Positions 1 to 5,555 of a stretch of 5,572 nucleotides of DNA are shown in pieces; the stretch's first letter is position 1, and the number at the start of each line of letters is the position of its first letter. The DNA is from Balneolales bacterium (GTDB lineage Bacteria > Bacteroidota > Rhodothermia > Balneolales > Balneolaceae): assembly GCA_022360375.1 (NCBI GenBank), contig JAKSCW010000191.1, forward strand, positions 1 through 5,572, read 5' to 3'. The notes beneath the pieces are model-generated. The model saw nothing but the letters and a program-made list of their open reading frames with translations, did not search any database and was not told the origin of the DNA. The translations under genes and the position numbers were made by a program.

Positions 1-96
1 ATCGAATTTCAAGGTTTAAGCTTACTTCCGATTTCGAAGAACTCCTCTTGCTGGTACAGATATCCATTTGATGGTGTAAAAGAAATACTCAAATAA
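1..96 (+). CDS. C-terminal tail of an upstream gene (partial, unidentified)
   Basis: Reading frame 1 is open from the first base of the window to a TAA at 94-96, giving 31 residues that end in WYRYPFDGVKEILK. The composition looks like a real protein end (aromatic and charged residues mixed) and the frame lies on the same strand as all following bacterial genes. The family cannot be fixed from so short a piece. A YPFDGVKE-like ending is faintly reminiscent of LuxC-type acyl-CoA reductases, which can sit beside ferredoxin genes in Bacteroidota, but this is a weak guess. The opposite strand is also open over part of this stretch, so the call is only moderately safe. Confidence 0.45.
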   Translation: MEFQGLSLLPISKNSSCWYRYPFDGVKEILK

Positions 97-110
97 AAGA
101 GGAAGTATTT
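83..110 (+). terminator. weak stem-loop after the upstream gene tail
   Basis: AAATACT (83-89) can pair with AGTATTT (104-110) around a 14-nt loop, followed by a few T residues. The stem is short and AT-rich and begins inside the last codons of the preceding open frame. It could be a poor intrinsic terminator separating the upstream gene from fdxA, or chance. Confidence 0.2.
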
Positions 111-116
111 TAGCAC

Positions 117-146
117 TTGCAATTATTTGGATTGAATCTAATTTTG
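117..146 (+). promoter_or_regulatory. putative Bacteroidota-type promoter for fdxA-folP-cdaA
   Basis: A TTG at 117-119 (within CTTG) is followed after exactly 19 bp by TAATTTTG at 139-146. This fits the known Bacteroidota housekeeping promoter (-33 TTTG, about 19 bp, -7 TAnnTTTG), with one mismatch in the -33 box. Transcription would start near 153 and give a leader of about 45 nt before the fdxA ATG. The match is short and the region AT-rich, so it is a prediction, but placement and spacing are right. Confidence 0.45.
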
Positions 147-196
147 TTCGGGTAGATATTTCTTTTAAAATCATCTAAAACTCACTCCACAATAAT

Positions 197-532
197 ATGG
201 CGTACGTTGTTACTGAACCTTGCATTCAATGCAAATACACGAATTGTGCCTCAGTTTGCCCGGTTGATGCATTCCGCGAAGGCCCGAATTTTTTGGCTAT
301 TGATCCTAATGAATGTATCGATTGCGATGCATGTGTTTCAGAATGCCCTGTTGAGGCTATTTACCCAGATGATGAGGTTCCGTCGAAGTGGGAAGACTAC
401 ATTGAACTAAACGAACGGTTATCTGAAGCCTGGGAAGATCGTATTATAAATGAAACTAAAGATGCATTACCCGATGCAGATGAATGGGCACAAAAAGAAG
501 ATAAACTAGGCGACCTTGTAGAAGATTGGTAA
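197..532 (+). CDS. fdxA: 7Fe ferredoxin (3Fe-4S / 4Fe-4S), FdxA family
   Basis: This is a small cytoplasmic electron carrier of 111 residues, close to the roughly 107 of the FdxA family (Azotobacter FdI type). Two cysteine clusters are visible: C9-x2-C12-x4-C17-x3-C21-P and C40-x2-C43-x2-C46-x3-C50-P. By comparison with FdI, C9, C17 and C50 should hold the [3Fe-4S] cluster and C21, C40, C43 and C46 the [4Fe-4S] cluster, leaving C12 free. The long acidic C-terminal half without cysteines, rich in D, E and W, is also typical. The ATG at 197 starts the conserved MAYVVTEPC; no clear Shine-Dalgarno precedes it, which is common in Bacteroidota. The last codons overlap the folP start by 7 bp, so the two are probably translationally coupled. 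The redox partner cannot be told from this window. Confidence 0.95.
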   Translation: MAYVVTEPCIQCKYTNCASVCPVDAFREGPNFLAIDPNECIDCDACVSECPVEAIYPDDEVPSKWEDYIELNERLSEAWEDRIINETKDALPDADEWAQKEDKLGDLVEDW

Positions 533-1341
533 CCCTGTCTTTTGAAACACCCCAGGTAATGGGGATTCTAAACGCCACTCCCGATTCTTTTAGTGATGGA
601 GGAAAGTTCAATCTGATTTCATCAGCATTAGATCGAATTCATATTATGCTTGAACAGGGTGCGTCCATCATAGATATTGGTGGGGAATCTACACGTCCGG
701 GTTCTGATCCTGTTCCTGAAGAAGAAGAATTGAATCGGGTAATTCCAATTTTGAAGGAAGCGATTAAACATTTTCCAAACACACTCTATTCCATCGATAC
801 TACGAAGTATGAGGTAGCAAGGCAGGCTCTCGACGTGGGTGCAAAAATAGTGAATGACGTGAGTGGGTTAGAGAAGGAAGTCCGGTTTATCGAACTTTGT
901 AAAGAATATGAATCAGGGTATGTGTTAATGCACTCTCAAGGTGACCCCAAAACCATGCAACTAAAGCCTGCTTATGAAGATGTTATCGATGATTTAAATT
1001 CCTTCTTTGAAGACAAAATACAAGTACTGAAAGCGGGAGGGGTACACAATATTTTTCTTGATCCGGGAATAGGCTTTGGTAAAAAACTGGAACACAACTT
1101 AAAATTGATTTCCCAACTTGACACTTTCCAAAAATTTGGTTTCCCTTTACTTGTCGGAGCTTCACGAAAATCTATGATTGGGCAACTATTAGACGGCCGC
1201 CCTACCAACGAACGCCTTACCGGAACCATTGCAGTCCATTATCATTCATTAATGAAAGGTGCAACAATTCTTCGGGTTCATGATGTGAAGGAAGCCTCCG
1301 ATTCAATTCGTATATTCAACGCGATTCAATCTCAATCTTAA
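526..1341 (+). CDS. folP: dihydropteroate synthase
   Basis: FolP condenses 6-hydroxymethyl-7,8-dihydropterin pyrophosphate with p-aminobenzoate to give dihydropteroate in cytoplasmic folate synthesis; it is the sulfonamide target. The 271 residues match the family in length. The hallmarks occur in order on the TIM barrel: GILNATPDSFSDGG (13-26, pterin/pyrophosphate loop 1), GGESTRPG (52-59, loop 2), SIDTTK (89-94), NDVSG (110-114), DPGIGFGK (179-186), GASRKS (211-216) and RVHDV (250-254). The start is a TTG inside the last codons of fdxA. An in-frame stop at 502-504 limits the upstream choices, and the next ATG (559) would remove the first strand and leave almost nothing before the GILN motif. 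No good Shine-Dalgarno is seen, so initiation by coupling to fdxA is likely. All key motifs are intact, so it should be functional. Confidence 0.97.
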   Translation: MVTLSFETPQVMGILNATPDSFSDGGKFNLISSALDRIHIMLEQGASIIDIGGESTRPGSDPVPEEEELNRVIPILKEAIKHFPNTLYSIDTTKYEVARQALDVGAKIVNDVSGLEKEVRFIELCKEYESGYVLMHSQGDPKTMQLKPAYEDVIDDLNSFFEDKIQVLKAGGVHNIFLDPGIGFGKKLEHNLKLISQLDTFQKFGFPLLVGASRKSMIGQLLDGRPTNERLTGTIAVHYHSLMKGATILRVHDVKEASDSIRIFNAIQSQS

Positions 1342-1342
1342 G

Positions 1343-1348
1343 AAGGAG
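1343..1348 (+). promoter_or_regulatory. ribosome binding site fixing the TTG start of cdaA
   Basis: AAGGAG lies 6 bp before the TTG at 1355, a near-perfect Shine-Dalgarno at good spacing. It supports the TTG over the in-frame ATG at 1388 as the start of cdaA. Confidence 0.7.
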
Positions 1349-1354
1349 CCAGCC

Positions 1355-2167
1355 TTGATTCCCATAGGGTTTCTGGATTTTGGAATTATGGATTTCATTG
1401 AGACGCTGCTTATTGCCGGCGTCCTGGTCTACCTATATCAATGGATTAGAGGTAGCATTGCGATTCAGGTGGGTATTGGAATTGTGTTGCTTGTGATCAT
1501 TAATCTTGGGATCAGAGTATTGGGCTTTGATACCATCGATTTCATTTTAAGTGGAATTTTGGATGTAGGGATTCTTGCCGTATTCATCATTTTTCAACCC
1601 GAAATCCGTAAACTTTTATACAGGCTTGGAACCAATACCAGTATTGATCGTTTTTTTGCACGTTCAAGTTCCGGTGAAATGATCGATGAAGTGATTGAGT
1701 CGGTAAAAGTACTCTCAAAAGAGAAAATCGGGGCACTTATTGTTTTCGCCAAAAGCTCGGGTTTGCAGGATATTATCGATGGCGGAGTGGAAATTGACTC
1801 TAAAATTACTGCTCCGCTGATAATCTCAATCTTTCGCAGGGAGACACCTCTACATGATGGTGCGGTAATCATCCGGAACAACCGTATTGTTGCGGCAAGT
1901 ACTTATCTTCCCATTTCCCAAAATCCAAATATTGCACAATCATTTGGAACACGGCACCGCGCTGCGGTTGGGGTAAGTGAAATCAACAATGTATTTGTAT
2001 TAGTGGTTTCGGAAGAAACAGGTAGAATTTCCATTTCTAAAAATGGTTCACTAACCAGTGGCCTTTCTATTCAAAAACTACGCGCAGAAATGGAAGAGAA
2101 CTTTGGGATTGAGAAATTCGAAGAAGAAGGCTTTACTTCCTCCCAGACGGAAATGAATTTGAAATAG
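1355..2167 (+). CDS. cdaA: diadenylate cyclase CdaA (c-di-AMP synthase, membrane-bound)
   Basis: CdaA (DacA/YbbP, TIGR00159) joins two ATP into the second messenger c-di-AMP, which controls potassium and osmolyte balance and cell-wall homeostasis. The 270 residues equal the family length. Three hydrophobic segments near residues 12-31, 34-58 and 65-82 form the N-terminal membrane anchor, and a short coiled linker leads to the cytoplasmic DAC domain. The catalytic signatures are intact: LHDGAVII with D168-G169-A170, and GTRHRAAVG with R200-H201-R202, followed by the VSEETG strand (218-223). The TTG start is supported by AAGGAG 6 bp upstream. It lies 13 bp after folP, so the two are cotranscribed; this pairing is familiar from Bacteroidota, whereas Firmicutes place cdaA with cdaR and glmM. 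No cdaR-like gene is visible in the window. The active site is complete, so the enzyme is expected to be active. Confidence 0.97.
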   Translation: MIPIGFLDFGIMDFIETLLIAGVLVYLYQWIRGSIAIQVGIGIVLLVIINLGIRVLGFDTIDFILSGILDVGILAVFIIFQPEIRKLLYRLGTNTSIDRFFARSSSGEMIDEVIESVKVLSKEKIGALIVFAKSSGLQDIIDGGVEIDSKITAPLIISIFRRETPLHDGAVIIRNNRIVAASTYLPISQNPNIAQSFGTRHRAAVGVSEINNVFVLVVSEETGRISISKNGSLTSGLSIQKLRAEMEENFGIEKFEEEGFTSSQTEMNLK

Positions 2168-2355
2168 CAATCGAAGAAAAGGAAAATCAGGCTTAAGTAT
2201 AAGGTTTTCAAAAGGGAGTTTTTAAATTTGCTGGTCAGATACCTCTAATTCCTAATTTCCTTCACCCCAAATTCACAAAGCTCTCCTTACTTTCAAAACG
2301 TGAAAATTGTACATTCAGGTTGAAAAACCGTTTCCATGAACGAACCTAAGTTGTG
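2168..2355. other. intergenic spacer between cdaA and mutB
   Basis: This gap of nearly 190 bp holds no gene. TAAATTTG at 2223-2230 fits the -7 box TAnnTTTG of Bacteroidota promoters, but no TTG lies at the proper distance upstream and the leader to mutB would be about 120 nt. TTTCA (2291-2295) and TGAAA (2301-2305) form a tiny inverted repeat. An ATG at 2336 opens only a six-codon frame. No strong terminator is seen after cdaA. The size of the gap suggests that mutB has its own promoter. Confidence 0.4.
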
Positions 2356-3630
2356 ATGAGCGACACAAAAACTACCTCAGAAAAGGGGCGCGTAAGTCCG
2401 GAAGGAATTCATATTCAGTCACTGTATACCCATTCTGATCTCAAAGAACGAAAAGCTGAAGCGGGCGATCCCGGCGCATATCCATTTACACGAGGCCCAT
2501 ACCCAACCATGTATACCCAGCGTCCCTGGACGATTCGCCAGTATGCGGGGTTTTCAACCGCTGAAGAATCGAACAGGTTTTATCGAAAAGCCCTGGAAAA
2601 AGGACAAAAAGGATTAAGCGTTGCTTTCGATTTAGCCACACACAGAGGATATGATTCCGACCACCCCCGGGTAGTTGGAGATGTGGGGAAGGCCGGGGTG
2701 GCGATCGATTCCGTGGAAGACATGAAGATCTTGTTTGATGGTATTCCGTTAGATAAAATGTCAGTTTCCATGACTATGAACGGAGCGGTAATTCCGGTAC
2801 TTGCCGCATATATTGTAGCCGCAGAAGAGCAAGGCGTTAGGATGGAGCAACTTAGCGGAACCATTCAAAACGATATTTTAAAAGAATTCATGGTACGCAA
2901 CACCTACATCTACCCTCCGCATCAATCCATGCGCCTGGTTTCCGATATCATTGAATTCACAAGCCAGAATATGCCGCGTTTTAACTCGATTTCTATCTCC
3001 GGATACCATATGCAGGAAGCCGGTGCAGATTCTGCGTTGGAACTGGCATTCACGCTGGCAGATGGTTTGGAATACGTAAAAGCCGCAGTAGACCGGGGAC
3101 TGGATGTCGATTCTTTTGCCCCGAGATTATCTTTCTTTTTTGCCATTGGGATGAATTTCCTGATGGAAGTAAGCAAGCTCCGTGCAGCCAGGACATTATG
3201 GGCTGAACTTATGAAAGAACACTTCAATCCACAGAATCCAAAATCTATGATGCTGCGGACACACTGCCAAACCTCGGGGTGGTCACTTACCGCACAGGAC
3301 CCATTGAATAATGTGGTTCGAACCACTATTGAAGCCATGGCAGCTGTTTTAGGAGGAACTCAATCGCTACATACAAATAGCTATGATGAAGCAATTTCAC
3401 TTCCAACAGAAACGTCTTCGAGGATTGCACGGAACACCCAAACCATTATCCAGGAAGAAACGGATATTACGCATACCGTTGACCCATTTGGGGGCTCTTG
3501 GCTGGAAACCAGTGGAAACATCTGGAGTTTACTTTGGTTCTCTCAAACGTTTATTTTCTCTGATAAACTTGAAAACATTCGCATAGGCACTTCTCTCTAC
3601 ATATCGGTTACTCAGAACTCGAAAACATAA
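2356..3630 (+). CDS. mutB: methylmalonyl-CoA mutase large subunit, 3' half missing, foreign tail
   Basis: The first 382 or so residues match the catalytic barrel of adenosylcobalamin-dependent methylmalonyl-CoA mutase, which interconverts succinyl-CoA and (R)-methylmalonyl-CoA in propionate metabolism. Landmarks are RGPYPTMYTQRPWTIRQYAG, SVAFDLATHRGYDSDHPRV, TIQNDILKEF, SGYHMQEAG, HCQTSGWSLT and VDPFGGSW (375-382). Using Propionibacterium numbering with an offset of 26, substrate residues Y89, R207 and H244 correspond to Y63, R181 and H218. The start is ATG 2356 or GTG 2353; an in-frame TAA at 2347-2349 rules out anything earlier. After about codon 385 (3510) the frame reads 40-odd residues with no family likeness and stops at 3630. 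The rest of the mutase, normally over 500 residues or about 700 with the cobalamin domain carrying DxHxxG, is absent, so the product as drawn cannot be active. The cause is probably the junction at about 3500, not natural decay. No mutA precedes it. Confidence 0.88.
   Translation: MSDTKTTSEKGRVSPEGIHIQSLYTHSDLKERKAEAGDPGAYPFTRGPYPTMYTQRPWTIRQYAGFSTAEESNRFYRKALEKGQKGLSVAFDLATHRGYDSDHPRVVGDVGKAGVAIDSVEDMKILFDGIPLDKMSVSMTMNGAVIPVLAAYIVAAEEQGVRMEQLSGTIQNDILKEFMVRNTYIYPPHQSMRLVSDIIEFTSQNMPRFNSISISGYHMQEAGADSALELAFTLADGLEYVKAAVDRGLDVDSFAPRLSFFFAIGMNFLMEVSKLRAARTLWAELMKEHFNPQNPKSMMLRTHCQTSGWSLTAQDPLNNVVRTTIEAMAAVLGGTQSLHTNSYDEAISLPTETSSRIARNTQTIIQEETDITHTVDPFGGSWLETSGNIWSLLWFSQTFIFSDKLENIRIGTSLYISVTQNSKT
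3499..3513. other. probable junction between bacterial and foreign DNA
   Basis: Family likeness of the mutB product ends at W382 (3499-3501) or within the next three codons. From there on coding density, codon pattern and sequence character change and no bacterial gene follows for 2 kb. A small CTGG-AAA-CCAG inverted repeat sits at 3502-3512. The exact base of the join cannot be fixed without the intact mutB sequence. Confidence 0.75.
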
Positions 3631-3824
3631 CGCGAATCGATAATTTCGTGCTCGTAACAAGTTACCCAGTAACAATGCTTATGTCACGCATTGTGAAACA
3701 AAGCTATATTCTATTTTCAAAGCAAAGCGGTCTACCGCGCTGAAGACAGGCCAGCAGATATTAATTAAAAATGGCTTTTACCCGACAAAGGTAATTTCCG
3801 AACATTTTAAATTTTAATTTAATT

Positions 3825-4085
3825 TTAATTTTTTTCTGACGTCACGTGAAAACCAAGAATATTTGCCTCAGTTGGTGTGATTTCCATCCTCATCAGGGTA
3901 TTTTCGTACTCAAAATCTATTACGTGGAAACGTAGATTGTCATTCTGGGGGTAATACTATCCATTTTCGAAGGAGACCGTCAGGTCTGACCGTAATGTAC
4001 TGGTCAATTCCAAACCGACGCTGTTTGCGATGATGACGTTGTTTGAGTGATTCAAAGCTTTGATCAGCTTGCGTGTGTCATCTTT
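3825..4085 (-). pseudogene. possible decayed coding sequence or exon, minus strand
   Basis: Read on the minus strand from 4085, the frame gives 42 codons (including DDTRKLIKALNHSNN), one in-frame TAG at 3957-3959, then 43 more codons (including DNLRFHVIDFEYE and MRMEITPTEANILGFHV) before a TAA at 3825-3827. The composition is rich in D, E, T and V, unlike a random translation of AT-rich DNA. Directly upstream, a different frame (from 4116) reads VNSTVLALDLK and would join this one by a frameshift within the AAAAA run at 4083-4087. The layout (LIKALN, then a SFENG strand, then ITPTEANILGF) vaguely recalls abundant uncharacterised proteins, possibly from Polinton-like elements, in invertebrate genomes, but I cannot name it safely. 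Chance open frames remain possible. Confidence 0.3.
3837..3848. promoter_or_regulatory. overlapping CRE and E-box motifs
   Basis: The perfect CRE palindrome TGACGTCA (3837-3844) overlaps a perfect E-box CACGTG (3843-3848). Both are eukaryotic transcription-factor sites (CREB/ATF and bHLH types). In this context they more likely belong to a dispersed repeat than to a working promoter. Confidence 0.25.
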
Positions 4086-4831
4086 TTAAGTCCAGAGCTA
4101 ACACAGTAGAGTTGACTCTTTATTTAGTACTGTCCCAGGTGTAAGGATTGAATGGGTTTGATTACATTGGCAATAAGAACAAAGTAATTTTTATTGATTG
4201 CACGACATCTGGCTAAAGCTTGATATTTAGCCAGCCAAAATGGTGGACTGACTACCACCCTCTTGGTTGTTGATGTCCGTAAACGATCTGGGAAATTAGA
4301 TTGCATTGGAAGTAACAAGTTATCTGTACCTTCTTATATTAGATAAAAATATCGATTAATCTACCTGAGTATCAACAAAACTTGCCCCTGGCATTCCAGA
4401 CATTCCAGACAACAATGCTTTCTTATCAGCTGGCAAAACAAATCTCTTCCTTGAATATTTAAACAAGTTTATGCATGGTTAATTCTGTCGTATCAATCGA
4501 CTATCATTTCCTCATGCGGGATTCTTAGGGTTAACACTGCTTCTCCAACCGAGCTGATGACTGTCTTGGAAGTCGTGACTAAAATTTTACCTTGCGAAAA
4601 AAGATGAAAATTAGGGGAAAAACGTGATATAAGTGCTATATTGACACAGCATCAAAGTAAAGTCTGGTGAATCAAAGGTGCAAGAGAACACGGCGCTTAA
4701 ATCACAATTTGGTTCCAACATTTTCCTAGCAGCTATTCTACTACTCTTTATCAAGTGATGCTACAATGTTAGTACCACAAAAACGCCCAGCCATTGCTGA
4801 ACCAATAATGGTAATCGTTATGACATGATAG

Positions 4832-4845
4832 GTTACCATAGCAAC
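4832..4845. promoter_or_regulatory. RFX X-box-like palindrome
   Basis: GTTACCATAGCAAC fits the RFX-factor X-box pattern RYYNYY-N2-RRNRAC at every position. A near match with one mismatch, GTTGCTATGGATAC, lies at 5201-5214. RFX factors are eukaryotic, so this fits a eukaryotic origin of the region, though such palindromes also occur in dispersed repeats. Confidence 0.25.
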
Positions 4846-4994
4846 AGTATAACTTGTCAGAAACACCCTTGATTTTAGCTTTGAGTGCTTATAACCCAAA
4901 AACTAGTTTTGTGACCCCCATTTTTATCGAATTGTGATATGAGATTCTTAATGGAGTAGTGACGTTTACGGCTTAGAGTTAAATTATAAGCATT

Positions 4995-5008
4995 TTTACC
5001 ATGGTAAA
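4995..5008. repeat. perfect 14-bp palindrome TTTACCATGGTAAA
   Basis: The sequence equals its own reverse complement over 14 bp. Its half site also occurs as an inverted pair 150-190 bp away: ATGGTAA at 4808-4814 and TTACCAT at 4833-4839. The shared word links the two places, perhaps as parts of one non-autonomous element. Confidence 0.5.
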
Positions 5009-5049
5009 CAATTTCTGGCCCTTTTACAACTAACGGTTGATTTCTTCCG

Positions 5050-5151
5050 TCACGATTTACTGAAATTTTACTACTGCTTTACATTTAGCATCGAGGACGG
5101 TCACGATTTACTGAAATTTTACTACTGTTTTACATTTAGCATCGAGGACGG
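5050..5151. repeat. 51-bp direct tandem duplication
   Basis: Two adjacent copies, 5050-5100 and 5101-5151, begin TCACGATTTACTGAAATTTT and end GCATCGAGGACGG. They differ at one base only (C at 5077, T at 5128), so the duplication is recent or maintained. No third copy follows. Because 51 is a multiple of three the unit would keep a frame, but I see no gene across it. Confidence 0.95.
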
Positions 5152-5268
5152 TGAATGTTACGGACGTTTGCCGGAAGAGGCTTCTCATCTGTCGTCAGCT
5201 GTTGCTATGGATACACCGTCCATCCCTGATGAAAGCCAGGTGATCTGGTGACGTAATGAAGAGGTCTG

Positions 5269-5307
5269 GGGCCCGTTTCTCGAAAGACCCGGTAACTTAA
5301 CGGGCCC
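5269..5307. repeat. GGGCCCGTT/AACGGGCCC hairpin, part of a probable dispersed repeat
   Basis: GGGCCCGTT (5269-5277) and AACGGGCCC (5299-5307) are perfect 9-bp inverted arms around a 21-nt loop that starts TCTCGAAAGACCC. The right arm contains the 8-bp palindrome CGGGCCCG. The wider block, a GGTCTGGGGCCCGTTTCTCG start followed by a hairpin, resembles a high-copy repeat that I recall from anthozoan genomes. Confidence 0.6.
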
Positions 5308-5393
5308 GAAATCACAATTTGTAATCAAAGTCTTACGAAAAGTAGGGCATGTTCTGACTTTTAATGAAGTCGGATCAATATTTGTTGCTGTGG

Positions 5394-5555
5394 AACCGAA
5401 CCCGATTTAAATAAGTAGGACCCGGTTCATAAACCGCACCCGAATTTAGTATCCAACATCAAATCGTGCCCAATCTGCCAGTGTGCTCGATTTATTACCG
5501 AGCTTTATCACTACTCGTGCTCATTTTAATTCGGACTCGGATAATACTCGGGCTC
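5394..5555. repeat. degenerate CCCGA / CTCGG short direct repeats
   Basis: AACCGAACCCGATTTA (5394-5409) recurs as AACCGCACCCGAATTTA (5432-5448) with one substitution and one inserted base, and more weakly near 5462-5474. Further on TACTCGTGCTC (5512-5522) recurs as TACTCGGGCTC (5545-5555), 33 bp later with one mismatch. The spacings of 30-38 bp suggest a decayed tandem array or the edge of a satellite-like element that runs past the window. Confidence 0.45.

Noticed and set aside
972..1229. Minus-strand open frame inside folP
   Set aside because: It is a shadow of the well-supported folP gene; all conserved dihydropteroate synthase motifs are on the + strand.
2922..3338. Minus-strand open frame of 138 codons inside mutB
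   Set aside because: It lies entirely opposite conserved mutase sequence and has no recognisable family; it is a shadow frame.
3502..3630. Tail of the mutB reading frame as a natural variant C-terminus
   Set aside because: The 40-odd residues rich in S, L, F and I show none of the conserved mutase sequence expected after DPFGGSW; they are an accidental read-through of the foreign DNA.
3721..3750. tRNA-like A-box (GCGGT-CT-ACCGC stem, minus-strand TTCAGCGCGGTAGA)
   Set aside because: No matching B-box at the right distance and no cloverleaf can be drawn; at best a relic of a tRNA-derived SINE.
3802..3836. AT-rich run as a replication origin or poly-A signal
   Set aside because: Simple low complexity without DnaA boxes, iterons or a clear polyadenylation context.
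4525..4535. Telomere-like word TTAGGGTTA
   Set aside because: Single occurrence with no array, so no telomeric meaning.
4621..4730. Minus-strand open stretch ending in LCQYSTYITFFP
   Set aside because: About 40 codons, no start context, no splice-site pair and no family likeness; probably chance.
4741..4902. Minus-strand open frame of 53 codons with a hydrophobic middle, resembling a membrane segment
   Set aside because: It is short, has no recognisable family, overlaps the palindromic X-box-like repeat and is within chance length for this base composition.
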